A stretch of DNA of 64,000 nt from Sipunculus nudus. Lineage: Eukaryota; Annelida; Sipuncula; Golfingiida; Sipunculidae. Under the pieces are notes generated by a model. It was not told the origin of the DNA. It worked only from the letters and a program-made list of their open reading frames with translations, and made no database searches. Positions within the stretch are counted from its first letter, which is position 1. Every line of letters starts with the position of its first letter. Of the stretch, positions 13,240 through 24,788 are shown piece by piece. The stretch spans positions 20,355,882-20,419,881 of the forward strand of contig CM049317.1 in assembly GCA_026874595.1 (NCBI GenBank), in the 5' to 3' direction. A program made the translations under genes and the position numbers.

Positions 13240-14047
13240 TTAAGGGACCCATGGGTCACATCACTCAGCTGAATTTTGGAAAATATTACCAAATGCAAAA
13301 TAAATTTTGGTTTTTGATATATATGTTAGCAGTTGATAAGCTATGAGTAAATGGCCCTGCTAAAATGAAACTTTTTTTTTTTTAAATTACAGAATAACTG
13401 ACTTGAGCCAAAGTTTAATAATAAACATTAATATATCAAATGAGATAAATTGCTGTAAAAATTTAAATGAGCATGAACAAAATTTAATAAGTATGTTTAA
13501 ACAAGCCAATTAGGTATATATAAATTGCATTTGCACTGTGTTATAAACAAAACTGTTTAATGATGCAATAAGGCAAACATGGGCCTAAATGTTATATGAA
13601 AGAATACATTTCATAAACGAAAGATGTGTGAATTTTATTAAATTTTATTTATCTTATTAAGGTTTCAATAGTTAAATAAATGGCAATATGAGCTAAAAAT
13701 TAATACCACAAATATTTGCCGAATATTTCTGATTTACAGTGTTATTCATATCAAAGCCCTGCCAACTTAATATATTAGGGCTATGAATGAAGTGCTACAA
13801 AGTATTTATATCTTATTTAATCTTAAATGTCAATGATCACTTACACTAGATCCAAATATTTTATCACATTTGAATGTTAGGATTCAAATCCTGAATTTTT
13901 TTTTAATTCAAAATTGGTCAAGTTTCAACAAAAAATTGTATTTAGCATTGAAATTATGAGTCATCTTCTTTATTATCCTGCTGGTTGCTCAAAAAATGTG
14001 ATATTTTAAGATTTGTCTTGTTTATTGAACAGGCATGTCAACAGGAT

Positions 14048-14052
<5 letters not shown>

Positions 14053-14109
<57 letters not shown>
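14053..14109. repeat. (GA)n microsatellite
   Basis: About 28 GA dinucleotides inside H element B. The minus-strand Leu-Ser repeat frames here are translations of it. Confidence 0.97.
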
Positions 14110-14112
<3 letters not shown>

Positions 14113-14631
14113 CTCTTTGTGGTAGTTACTCCAGACAGCCTGATCAAGACAGATGAGCTGGCCAGGAGTGAAGCAGTTACATAACACTGCATACCACTGG
14201 CTTGATGCAAACAAATGACCCATGGGTCATGGCACTTAGCTTTTATTTTTGATCATAAGATATGATTTGGAAGAAGGATAAGACAAATGTTAGTTTTGTG
14301 TTGTAATATATGCTGATTTATAAGGATGATGGCATTTAACTGAAGATATGTAAAGATCTTGATAAAATCCTTGGAGAGGGAAGAGGGCTGGTGTCATTTA
14401 TATTTTTTCCATTTGGAAAAAGAGTGCTATTGTCACACAGGTTTTGACTTGGCCTAATAATTTTATCTACATTGCAGCAGAAGTATGGAAAATAAAATGT
14501 CCACTATAAGTCATGTTAACTATCATGCTTTTAACAACGTCCGAGTTTACAGTTATTCAATAATTACAGGTTACCTATGCCCAAGAGTAGCACTAGCACA
14601 AATGATATAAGAGTTAAACTATTTATTAAAA

Positions 14632-15252
14632 ACTAGAATACGGGTAGTCGACAAGCGACTATGTGTATCTGCCAAAATCAGAGTAGGACGGGTTAAGTGA
14701 CGCATGGATTGAGTGGCAAATTTAAGGGGAAATAGAGTTTCATGTATTACATATTAGAATGGATGTCTGCCACGTAAACATGATTGTAGGTGGTGCCACA
14801 TGTTATTTGAAAGAGAAACTATCCAGGATGTATACGCATGCCGAATTCCAGGTGAATTAGTCAAACAACTGCAGAGATCTGAGTGATTTTAACCCAAGGC
14901 AGATGAACAGATGGACACTGTGCAAACATGGTTGCAGGTGGCGCCACTATTTTTTGTGTATGTTATAAAGCTATCCAAACCCTACATTTGTACAAATTTT
15001 TTTCCTGATCGGTCAAACGGTTCCCGATATATGTGGGTTTATGTGTGGAAACAAACAGAAACTGGGCAGAGAGGAAAGGTCAGAGGTCAAGGCCAATTGG
15101 TTAGGCACCAGTTCACTTGTGACCCGATTATTGGTGCAAGTTTTGGAAAAATCTGTCCAATAGTCTCACAGTAGTTCTCCGGAAACAAATGTGGCAGCGG
15201 CAGAACCCGGTCAAAAACATAGTATCCACAAAACTTTGTTTTGGCTGATACA
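14632..15252 (+). mobile_element. ACTAGA-type hairpin-ended repeat, inserted in H element C
   Basis: The left border ACTAGAATACGGG sits directly after TTTATTAAAA of element C and is followed by AGTCG-ACAAG-CGACT, a small hairpin. Near its right border is CAAAAC-TTT-GTTTTG (about 15230-15244), after which element C sequence resumes (GATCTAATTTCTGGCATG). The interior is not recognised; the 87-codon frame at 14911 has no recognised homology. It shares the ACTAGA start and 3' hairpin layout with 24789-25275. The exact right border is uncertain. Confidence 0.4.
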
Positions 15253-15573
15253 GTTATATAATAAAGATCTAATTTCTGGCATGTACATAGGAACTATATA
15301 GTGGAATATTTATGGTAAATATGAGGAAAACCAGATAAGTGGTTTTGATATTAGGCAGTCCTGAAGTGTGAAAATAGGTCTTTAATAAAAAATTGAGGTT
15401 TTTCCTTAATTTCTCAAAGGAACAAAGTTGCAAAGACCCAGTTTTCAGCTTGGTAGAAGATCTTGAGGACATCTAGTATTATGCAGAATTTTGGATTCCT
15501 AGGTCTTACGGTTTCAAAACGTGCAGCATCTATGGACGGACAGACGGACGGTCAGACAGTGGACCACGACTAT

Positions 15574-15602
15574 AGCTCAGATGACTAACAGTCAGCTGAG
15601 CT
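15574..15602 (+). repeat. H-element 3' terminal hairpin (element C)
   Basis: AGCTCAGATGAC and GTCAGCTGAGCT form a 12-bp stem with one mismatch around a 5-nt loop (TAACA), followed by an A-run. Preceded by a (GACG/ACGG)-like tract. Confidence 0.9.
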
Positions 15603-16117
15603 AAAAAAAATTTCATGGCCAAGGTTGATTTTTATATTTATGCAAATAAATTAAAAATATTGCAAAATTCAGTTTTAATAAAGTCATTTCCTTGAAAAAA
15701 AGTCTCTAGTTTCAGCAATTTTCATAGTTAGTGAGTAAATATATTTCCTGATTTTTTTACAAAGTGCATTATGTGTGGGCCCATGACTTAAAAAAAATAC
15801 TGACAATACTGACATAATATCTGGTATGATTAGAGGAAATATATAGAGCAACATGAAATATGATCAAAAACAGATCAGTGGTTTTTATATCAGGCAGCCT
15901 TGAATTAAGTGCAACAATGGGTTTTTAATGGAAAAATGAGGTTTTTCCTTAATATCTCAAAGGAATGAATGTCATAGTGACTCGATATTGGATATGGTAG
16001 GAGATTTTTTAGACATCTAACTGTATGCCAAATTTTGGATTCATAGGTCCAAGAGTTTTAAATTATGCCGTGTTCATGGCCAGATGGCCAGACAGATGGA
16101 CAAGGGACCATGACTAT

Positions 16118-16146
16118 AGCTCAGATGACTAACAGTCAGCTGAGCT
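16118..16146 (+). repeat. H-element 3' terminal hairpin (element B)
   Basis: Same 12-bp stem/5-nt loop as the other copies (loop TAACA), followed by AAAA and then by sequence of the interrupted element A. Confidence 0.9.
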
Positions 16147-16148
16147 AA

Positions 16149-16495
16149 AAATGTGTGTATGTAATCAAGTTTTCAATATTTAAATATAAGGCCATATGAG
16201 CGAAAAAATTAATCCCATATTCCTGATTAACTAAGTGAATAATAGTTTTATTCATATCAAGGGCCAGTCAACCTTAAGAGAAATTAATGAAATGTAAATA
16301 AAGAATTATCTCTCACTAAATCTTAAAATATGTCGGTGAGCACTTACATAAGTTTCTAATATTTTATCACATTTGAATATTAGAATTCAAATCCTGCAAA
16401 TTTTTCAAGTCTCAACAAAAAAATTAATACAGAAATTATAAGAATATTCATCTTGTTTATTAGTCCTGTGTATTGAACGGGTGTGTTGGGGGAGG
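16149..16495 (+). mobile_element. Helentron-like H element A, right part (truncated)
   Basis: Continues element A after the nested element B. It parallels H50026 from 'GGCCATATGAG' through 'CATCTTGTTTATTAGTCCTG' and the 'GTATTGAA.GGGTG' site, then diverges near 16495. No 3' hairpin for element A was found, so this copy is truncated or deleted on the right. Confidence 0.6.
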
Positions 16496-18234
16496 AGAAG
16501 TACCAAGCATGTGCGAAAATGTTCAGTTTTAACCCGGCACATTGGTAAAACCCTCGGCATGTTTGTTGAATTTATGACGGCATAAATATAAGCATGGCTC
16601 ATACAGGTTACAATAGGCAGGCAGCTTGCATACAATACAGGAAATGACCCGTGTCCATGGAGACAGTGTTTCAGTTTGGGTTGTGAGCTTACATGTATAC
16701 TATTGTTTTAATTCATCATTCTTAGCATGATATTGAGAATATGGGCAGAACGTTTACCACAATATGAATGCAACCTGATGCAAGACCACTGCGATGCATT
16801 CCTTGATATTACTTGTATCACAACTCGAGTAGGCTTACCAGCCCAATTATCCAATTGCCTACTGAGGCTGGTTGTCACGGCTAGGAAAATGATGGCAACC
16901 ACTAATTTGCATCTTAGAGAATTTTATGCAATAAAAGTGTCAATGTACACGATCTCTGATATAATACTGCTGAGTAAGATATTCTTCCTTAGGTCCTGAA
17001 ACTGCAAAAATATTTTATCCAGACATGAATGTATGGTTCCCCTGTCATACTGCTGGACAAAAACATTGTACCCTAGAAGGTATCAATTTTTTTTTTTTTT
17101 TTTTGGGGGGGGGGGACCTGACTTATTCTGTTGCACTGATATCGTAGTAATTAGATATTCAACCATGAAACAGAGGGATTGACCAATACTCTCGGTTAGT
17201 AGATGTTGTTAGAAAGTATACTAAAACAGCTAATGATCGGTCTGGATTATGTTAAGTGGTGAGGTATTTGCTTCTTCAAAAGCACATGCAAAAAGAATCA
17301 CATATCATGCACCCTGGCTTGTGGAAACTATGGGGGCTCTAGCTGCATATAAGGTTGCCAGTGGTCAGGGAAAGGAAAAGGAAAATATTATGTTTTCAAG
17401 GGCAGGGAAATGTAATGGAATTTCAAAAAAAGTAATTGGATTTTCTGATGATTGTATGCAAGGGAGAAGTTGGAATTTTAATGGCTTATATGGCAACTGC
17501 AGTTGATTATCCAACAGGAAGACCTTTTCATCTCATGAGCCAGCATTCAATAATTTCATACTACATTTTCATTTTCCTTTCAAATATTGTTGTGTTATGT
17601 AAGTAGATTAAATCTTAAATCCCTTTGATTTTTGAACATACATATTGACTGATGATGCAGAGCATGGACACACAAAATGTATGCATATAGCACCAACCAT
17701 CAATGAAAGGTCACCTGTTTCTTAGCAGTAATATAGAACTAATATTTAGTACTAGTAAAACATTTTATGCAAGGACATGAATCTGACCAGGTAACAAACT
17801 AGAAAGGCAGAACACAGTGCAGTTACACTGATCCATAGAAGTCATTCGTTGTTATTGTATGATAAATTTATAAACATGATTTATGCTAGATAACAAAGTT
17901 TTTTTTTTTAAATGATACATTGTCATTCCTAATTTCTAGTTTCTGATTGCTTTGCTTTACAGTTACAATTTTTCAAATAAACATTTGGTTTGTGTTAGCA
18001 GTAGAATGACATTTCCTAGAGGGAATTTAAATTTTGTTGGTTAGTTTATCCCTGAAAATCAACTAAAAGTCCAGGAACAGTCAGGTAAAAGTCCAAGATT
18101 TTTTTCAGAGTTGACTGCTGGCAACCCTGTGAATAACTCACACAGACACTTTGTGATAAGAATCGAAAGAGGATGTCTAATTTAAATTGTAATCATTACA
18201 CATCTGCATGATTTTACTGATATGGTGATTAAAA
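16496..18234. other. No recognisable gene
   Basis: Contains a 90-codon plus-strand frame at 16727-16999 and an 85-codon frame at 17249-17506, neither recognised and neither supported by a splice or start context I would trust. A poly-T/poly-G tract lies near 17088-17115. Confidence 0.5.
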
Positions 18235-19535
18235 CAAGGGACCTGTTGGTCATTGTGCTATGCTAAAAATGACCTTAAAGGAAAAAACTAAAATAAAAAC
18301 TAATGGAGATAAAGTCTGAGAGGAAAAGGTAGTATAAGATGGGTATTGGTTAATATGATAGATTTGTACTGACAAGTAAGAAAATTGTTGCAAATAATAC
18401 TATGTGATCTGACCATGTGTCTTCTAATGATGAAACTGAAACATTGTAAGCATTTTTAAGATACATACCAACACCATGATCAGTGGTTGACTCCTTGATA
18501 AGTTGTTGACAGCTCAGCAGGTGACACGTGTGTTCAATTAAATTCTAATTTTTTTCTACACCTTTTTTTTCAGTTTTATATATTTTTTTCAAATAACTAA
18601 CAGCCCCAGTCCCCAGATGCAAGGTAGGGGTTTTCAATGGCGCTAAATGGTGGGAGTTACAACATCTCTGAATATACTTATGGGATATAAAATTTAATTC
18701 AACAGTTAGTACAGGAAAAACAGTTGATCCATGATTACTGAATATAAAAATGGGTAGACTGACAGGGGAGACAAACAAGGCTGATGATCACTTTATTTCA
18801 AATTTGTCTGAGGCAGGAAAATAATGAATGTGCATTAGATCCTCACTTATTACTTTATCAATTTTCTTTGTTTCATCATTTTGATTTTCGTACATTTGCA
18901 ATATAACATATATATCTGGATCTATAAGTCAATTCAAATTTCTCAATATCATCATCATTTATCCTTAATTTTGGCAATATAACATCACATTATGCACGCA
19001 GGTGGATTTAATTTTATTTTGAATGTTAACTTGGTTAAATTATTCAAGTGGAAATTAGTTTCTTTAAAGTGCCACAATAGCACAACATGGCATCTTGTGG
19101 ATTACATTTGCGATGAAATAACTTTAGTTTTGGAAATACAGTTCAAACAATAACAACTAGAAAACACACACTCACAGTCACAAAATTGTTCAAAAACACT
19201 TTGTGCAGGCTTAATCAGAGAACCTAATCTGCTGAACTCTGACCTCATGAAATATGCTGAATTTTTATGAGAATGAAATTCAAGTGGGAAACTCTATTAG
19301 TGTTTATGTTTATAGTGTTTCATGAAAATCCATAAGAATTTTGGTAAGTCACAATGGTGCCACCAAAGTTTGGTGTCCTAATTAAATATGCGTGGATTTG
19401 GCTGGGAATAAAAATTAGGTGAGATATTTAATTGATTAATATTTCTGCTGAGATTGACAAAAATCCATCATATTCCTACTAAGTTATCACGGCAACCCTT
19501 CAAAATAGCTCTGTGACCTCTGACCTCATTAAATA

Positions 19536-20923
19536 CTGTAGATTCAGATAATATCGTGGGCTTAAAATTTCGTGGTTTTTGTACAAAACGCATATCGTGG
19601 GGTATTTGAATTCGTGGAAAGACAAAGAAAACTTTAGAAAATTATGGTTATTAATACCTCCAAGTGCGCAAGGAAGACGAGCCTGATGTACACAGGTGGT
19701 TTGGCGCAGATGCTTATCGCACTGTGTGCCTGTACCGCGGTCAATCAGGTCAGTGTTGAACAAACATGCTCCGCCCGACCCGAGCCTAACAAAGAATTAA
19801 TCAGCCGTGACCGACACGTGCCGGGCGGTACATCGGCTGTTAGTCGTAACACCCGATGTATCGGCTATCAGTTATAACACCCGATCACACCACGTTAACA
19901 GAAAACGTAAACCATCACTTGACCGGAGGAAAAAATAAACGGGACCGTCCACATAAAGGTTTTTAACTTTTTTTTTATCTAGGCGCTAGTCACATGTGGC
20001 GCCTGTAAATCCCTGACGGGACGGTGGGACAAGACACAGTTCGTTCGTCATTCATCATGTCAGATATATTTGGAGATTATAAAGAAATAATTTGCCTAAT
20101 AGTATTCAGTGGCGCTTACTTACGCTAACATATATATGTACCACTATCGGCAATATTCGGAAAAAGTACCGCCTTATTCGGAATAAGTGCTCTTTCGCAT
20201 CCCGCGGTAATCGCAGTAATGCAAATGAGTTTACACGGCCCTTGTCTTTTAGACCAATAGGTAGCGCAAGTCTCGTTTAATATCTATTGAAAGAAGTTTG
20301 AAAAGGCCGGTTCCGAAAAAGCCTTGCTGCAGTCTTGCAGCGCTGATATATATAGTAAACAAGATAAATGGAGTCCGTACGTGGCGGACTAGAAAAAGCC
20401 GTGCCTCGGTAGCTATGGTTACGAACATTGGAACTTGTGTACCGTTCTTGGCGTGTCAGAACTACCGCTTTGCTCGACAAAATGTGGTATTGTTCTTGAA
20501 TTTTTCATCAGAAATGCTGATAAGAGGAAAATACGTTTTCAGTTTAAATTATACTTTGATATTGTTTTATTGTAAAGATATCAGGGGGCCGTGTTCGTAC
20601 GATATTAGGGGATATAATTTAATTGACAAAAGAATATTTATAAATCCCGTATTTTTATAGTAATTTACGAAAAGCAATTCAGTTCATTTAATGATTGTAT
20701 CAATTACAATCATAAAAAACTAATAAACAATTTTTATATCTTTATTGAAAATTCACCCAGCGGTAACAATTATAAATATAAAGTCGACCACCAGCTTCCG
20801 TTGAGATACCGTATATCCCCTGACCGTGTGATTTTTTGATCGTTGGAATCATGAATTCGTGGATTATCTTGATCCACGAAAACCACGAAAATAAAATCCC
20901 AACTAATATTTCTGAATCTACAG
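19536..20923. mobile_element. TA-flanked TIR DNA transposon, non-autonomous, CpG-rich interior
   Basis: Perfect 13-bp terminal inverted repeats, CTGTAGATTCAGA (19536-19548) and TCTGAATCTACAG (20911-20923), are each flanked outside by TA. Beyond them lie longer imperfect inverted repeats rich in CGTGG on the left and CCACG on the right. The interior (about 19650-20500) is clearly richer in G+C and CpG than its surroundings. TA duplication suggests the IS630-Tc1-mariner group or a MITE mobilised by it, but no DDE transposase was seen. Frames of 77 and 120 codons inside are unrecognised. The sequence is 1388 bp and sits inside an H element. Confidence 0.8.
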
Positions 20924-21229
20924 TATGTGGCCGGGGATTTGCCTTTAATCAAACTCGGGTGAGATAATCTATTGGTAAATAGTTATGGTTAGTTTCTTGA
21001 AAATCCATCAAAGCCCTTGTCAGTTTTCGTGCTATTCCAATAATCCCAGGAAAACTTTTTAGTGTCACATATGAAATGTAAAAATTTTGTATAAAAAGAT
21101 TTTAAAAATAAAAAAATCATTCAAGTATGACCAAAACCTTATCAGCTCTAGAAACCCATACGATGCACCTGCTACAACAATTAGGAGTAGATCTGAGTAA
21201 AAATTGAGATATCTTAGGCATAAAAAAAT

Positions 21230-21509
21230 AAAAGGTAAGGTTCTCAAGCACCGCCCGCGTCAATTTTAATACCTGGCATCAAACATTTTTATTTTGATTT
21301 TCATCTTTCAAGAAATTAAAATAATACAATTTTGATACAATTTCCTTTGTTATGTAGTGCTTTTACCTGTTTAGCAAAAACACCCCGTTATTTTCATACT
21401 TTTCCATGGTCATATGACATTTTCACTGAAACATACAATAAATGGTAAAAGAAAAGAACGCCCACCTGCAGTGATTTCTAAAAAAAAGAGCCTGAGAACC
21501 ATACCTTTT
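21230..21509. mobile_element. Short TIR element (MITE)
   Basis: AAAAGGTAAGGTTCTCAAGC (21230-21249) and GCCTGAGAACCATACCTTTT (21490-21509) are inverted copies with two mismatches, about 280 bp end to end. The outer flanks are A/T-rich on both sides, so the duplication cannot be defined. The interior is AT-rich and non-coding. Superfamily not assigned. Confidence 0.65.
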
Positions 21510-22161
21510 TATTTTGTTGGCCTTATTTAGATATTTTATGTCGAATAAAATTGTTCACGGATGGACAGAGCTGAACACTATACCTGATATGAAATGCATC
21601 ACTCAGAAGCACCCTACTGTTGCAGTTAATCTCAAATCATATCTCATCCCACCCCCACAGCAATATCCCGGCCATATACATCAAGTGTAATGGAATAATT
21701 ATCCCCTGGAAGTGGGGTATGCAGGCAATGCTGTATTAAATGAGTTCCAGTGACCAACAGTGGGCTGCTTAGAACTAAGTTAACAATGCAAGTGAATACA
21801 ATAGAGCCCCCCCAAAAAAATCAAGAAAGAGCCCTGTTTCTGAGCTTATATTTTCAAATTTCATATTTTAACAGATTAAACCCTTATGTGTACCTTCTGT
21901 CAAAAGCAAACCAGCAGTGTGTTTACGGGAATGAAATGTGCCATGGTCAAAGTTGTGCAAAATGGAAGGTGCTGATCGCACACTTAAATATGCTATAAAC
22001 TTGAAGAATTTACAATATTTTGATCTAATTTCTTTCATACAATTAAATCTTGATTAAATAAAGTGTCTCAAATTTTGGATTCGTAAGTCTAATTTCAAAA
22101 TGTGCCATTCTAATGAACAGACAGACAGACGCACAGATGACATACAATTCATCATAACTAT

Positions 22162-22190
22162 AGCTCAGATGACATTAAGTCATCTGAATT
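22162..22190 (+). repeat. H-element 3' terminal hairpin (variant)
   Basis: AGCTCAGATGAC pairs with GTCATCTGAATT around ATTAA. In this copy the right arm reads GTCATC, pairing perfectly with the left arm, where other copies have GTCAGC with one mismatch. Followed by AAAAA. Confidence 0.85.
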
Positions 22191-22859
22191 AAAAATTGTA
22201 ATGTATATCAACAGTTTTTACAATGTTAATGTTTTATAGAGATCTTTGGTTATTTTTATCATTTTCAACTTGAATAGTGTTGCACATGATGTCCCTTGAA
22301 TTCACTGATTTTTTAGATCTATACCACTGTATATTGTAGTTCATGAAATACACTATTTCAAAACATCTTGAACAGGAATAAGCATGATGATAACCAAGAG
22401 ATGAGATCATTCATACAACTCCATTTGAATGCTGATGTATAGTGAAATAAAGGTATTTTCTGCCTGGACAAGTGTAATGATTTTAAAACTTTCCCAACAC
22501 ACTATTGCATAAAACTTTTTTTTTTACATTAAGGCCATAACCAGGAATCAAAATGAGGTGATTTTGTTTTTGTTGCATTTTGCGTGAGGTTTACCACACA
22601 TTTCAGGTATTTGCCTGTCACTAAAATGTTTATCCCATTTGAGAAAACAATATGCAATACTTCAGAATTCACAAGAAATCCTATAAAGCCACATATTTGA
22701 CATGAAGTTCAAGGTCATCAGTTTTAAAACTCCTGCCAAAACTTAGAGAAAAAAATTGTATCAAACATGAGTTAAAATTAAACTATACTTCAAACGACAT
22801 GGTGTTAATAAGGTAATCAACAGATAATCATAGTGCTTTAAGGCATATTTTTGCTGTGA

Positions 22860-23105
22860 AGCTCACAGAATATTGATCATGTAAAGCAGTTTTGACCTAG
22901 GTTCTTGGGAGATTTTCCAAGGTCCTCCCAGAAGGTTTTCTATTTTGAGAAGTTCCTAGGTAGTGAGGAGTTTCTAGGTTGAATGGTTACAATCTGTGCA
23001 CTGCTATGAACTATGAACTGTTGTGCCCCAGATGAACACACAAAAAGGAGAAATAATGCTAAATAGTGATAGATATAGCTCAGATGACTTACAGTCAGCT
23101 GAGCT
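22860..23105 (+). mobile_element. H-element 3' fragment with one core repeat
   Basis: A diverged copy of the core repeat seen at 10585-11340 (GACCTAGGTTC, TCTAGGTTGAATGGTTACAA) is followed by a short linker and the canonical hairpin at 23077-23105 (AGCTCAGATGAC, TTACA, GTCAGCTGAGCT) and AAAAA. The usual GACGG microsatellite and the left end are missing. Confidence 0.55.
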
Positions 23106-23911
23106 AAAAATAATGTCACTTGAGTATACCTTCAAGGTGTATCCAGGTATTGTCATTTCACCTCGGTTGCTTTTAAGGAACCATAAATTTTCTGTAACTC
23201 CACCAGTAGAGCACTTCTGTAACCCCATCAGCCGAGAAAAACTGCAACAGGGTTCTGTGATAGGAATTAAAACAATATAAGTGACTCATATAAATTTAAA
23301 AATCACAAAAAAGAATATTCCAATAAATATACTTAATGTAACAATGACTGTTCCAATCAATTTGAAATGCTGATCCTGTAAGAACTCGCTCCAATAGGAG
23401 TTGATGTCAGACAAACCCATGATCTTTGTTTATGCTAGTAGGATTGAAATTTGACCACTGGGACAAAATCCAATTAGAATATCCTAAATTCTGATTCTTA
23501 TTCTGATCTTACTTAAAGTAATTTACCAAAAAAATTACAAAATAAAAAAAAAAGAATTAAAAATTCAAAATATCTTTAATTTAGTCAGGGGTGTATTTCA
23601 GTGCCATTTGTCAGAAACTATAAGAGTTTCCATTTGGTGATCTCAGTTTATGCAAACCTGGAAAAAAGTCATGAACTCAAGAATTGGCTATACACATATA
23701 CTAGCATGATCATTGTGTACAACATGTATGATGACAAATGGGAGCTGTTTCTCTTTAAAACAAATATATTTTTATGAAAGAATGTCTGAAGAATTAACAG
23801 GAGAACTGTAAATATATTAATTATGAAAGGCTGTTCACGCATACTTGCTGGTACGGTTAATTCGTCCCATGATTTTACATCTGGGATAATCCCACCATCC
23901 ATTTGAACATA

Positions 23912-24320
23912 CCCTTACAGAAATTTTGGGACATGAAGTGTGCTTAAAGTCTGCTTCATTTGTGCTTATTTTGTGCTTTCAGTGAAATGCTGTACAGAAA
24001 TACTTTGAAAATGCTGAAACTGCATGTGCTTCTTTAGTGCCCCAAGTGTACTGATTCTGTGCTTCAGAAATACAATGTGCTGAAATTGCTGCTTTGGTGC
24101 TCCAAATAAACTGATTAACTGCTTTTATAGTGCTCCTAGGTCTGCTCAAATATTTTCAAAGTACCATTCAATTGTGATAACATTTATGCACACTGAACAA
24201 TACCTAAAAGGTGTTTTTTTACATGCCTAAGTAGTGCTTAAACCATGCTCCATTTACATTTCTTTTTTACTTTTTCTGTGCTTATTGAGTGTGCCTCAAA
24301 TACAATTTTTTCTGCAAGGG
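23912..24320. mobile_element. MITE with CCCTTACAGAAA ends
   Basis: The ends CCCTTACAGAAATTTTG and its inverted counterpart (CAATTTTTTCTGCAAGGG) are flanked by TA on each side. The symmetry extends outside the TA as GAACA/TGTTC, so the exact border may be a few bases wider. The interior is full of short diverged TGTGCTT/AGTGCTT words. Its termini match those of the 7.9-kb element at 52235-60094 (CCCTTAC, one variable base, GAAA, TTTT). Confidence 0.75.
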
Positions 24321-24788
24321 TATGTTCTGAGAACATCTGTATTAAAATAATTCCAACTATACCTTCAGGAATTGTCCAGGGTTGTCACTTCAAACATCTT
24401 TGTTGTTGAGTGTACATCACAGGCCTTTTTTGCATCCCAATCAAAGTATAATGTTTGCTGAGGAGTTCTGTGATAGGAATTAAAACAATGGTGGAAATTT
24501 CTTATATCAACTGAAGAATCACAAAAAAAATATTAACATAAATAAACTATATGTAGCAATTCCTACTCTGATCTGTTGGAGCAGAATCATTGATCCTGCA
24601 AGGCCAAACTCAGAGGGGTTGTCACAAGACAAACTCTGATCCTTTTTTATTTTGCTATTAGGACTGCTGTTTCTACTAAGACTAATCCAATTAGAATGTC
24701 CTTAGACAAATTCTGACCTCATTGTAAATAACTTATTTTGAAGCAAATTACAGGTACCAAATCACAAAAGAAATTAGTCAATTATGAA

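Larger units (their letters stand above)
14212..15604 (+). mobile_element. Helentron-like H element C (nested in B)
   Basis: It begins with CAAATGACCCATGGGTCAT (a degenerate left end), follows the same left subfamily as H57211 (ATGATTTGG, GAGTGCTATTGTCACACAG, TTTTGAC.TGGCC), and ends with the hairpin at 15574-15602 preceded by GGACGGACAGACGG-type microsatellite. Its 3' half shares the 'AATTTCTGGCATGTACATAG' region with H50026. A further repeat (14632-15252) interrupts its middle. Confidence 0.7.
13240..16148 (+). mobile_element. Helentron-like H element B (contains element C)
   Basis: The left end has the palindrome GACCCATGGGTC (from 13242) followed by CACTCAGCTGA. The body matches H50026 through the GA microsatellite region and 'CAGACAGCCTGATCAAG'. 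It is interrupted at 14211 by element C, resumes near 15605 (CATGGCCAAGGTTG...), and ends with the hairpin at 16118-16146 followed by AAAA. No transposase or helicase frame is present, so it is non-autonomous. The split is inferred from comparison with H50026. Confidence 0.7.
18235..22192 (+). mobile_element. Helentron-like H element with two nested DNA transposons
   Basis: The left end CAAGGGACC (then diverged: TGTTGGTCATTGTGC) begins an H element whose left half matches H48831 (GGAGATAAA, TGTTGCAAATAAT, CACAACATGGCATCTT). It continues through an internal TA-flanked transposon (19536-20923) and a small TIR element (21230-21509) into the shared 3' region (GATTAAACCCTTATGTGTAC, TGTGCCATGGTCAAAGTTG, GGATTCGTAAGTC) and the terminal hairpin at 22162-22190. 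With the inserts removed it is about 2.3 kb. No coding frame of a mobilising enzyme was seen. Confidence 0.7.

Noticed and set aside
14022-14223. Two minus-strand Leu-Ser repeat frames
   Set aside because: Translation of the (GA)n microsatellite.
17214-17270. Similarity to 47492-47580 (GTATACT.AAA.AGCTAA..ATCGGT)
   Set aside because: Only one short block matches; not enough to call a repeat family by eye.
20770-20952. 60-codon minus frame with a plausible Met start
   Set aside because: It overlaps the right inverted repeat of the TA-flanked transposon and is explained by it.
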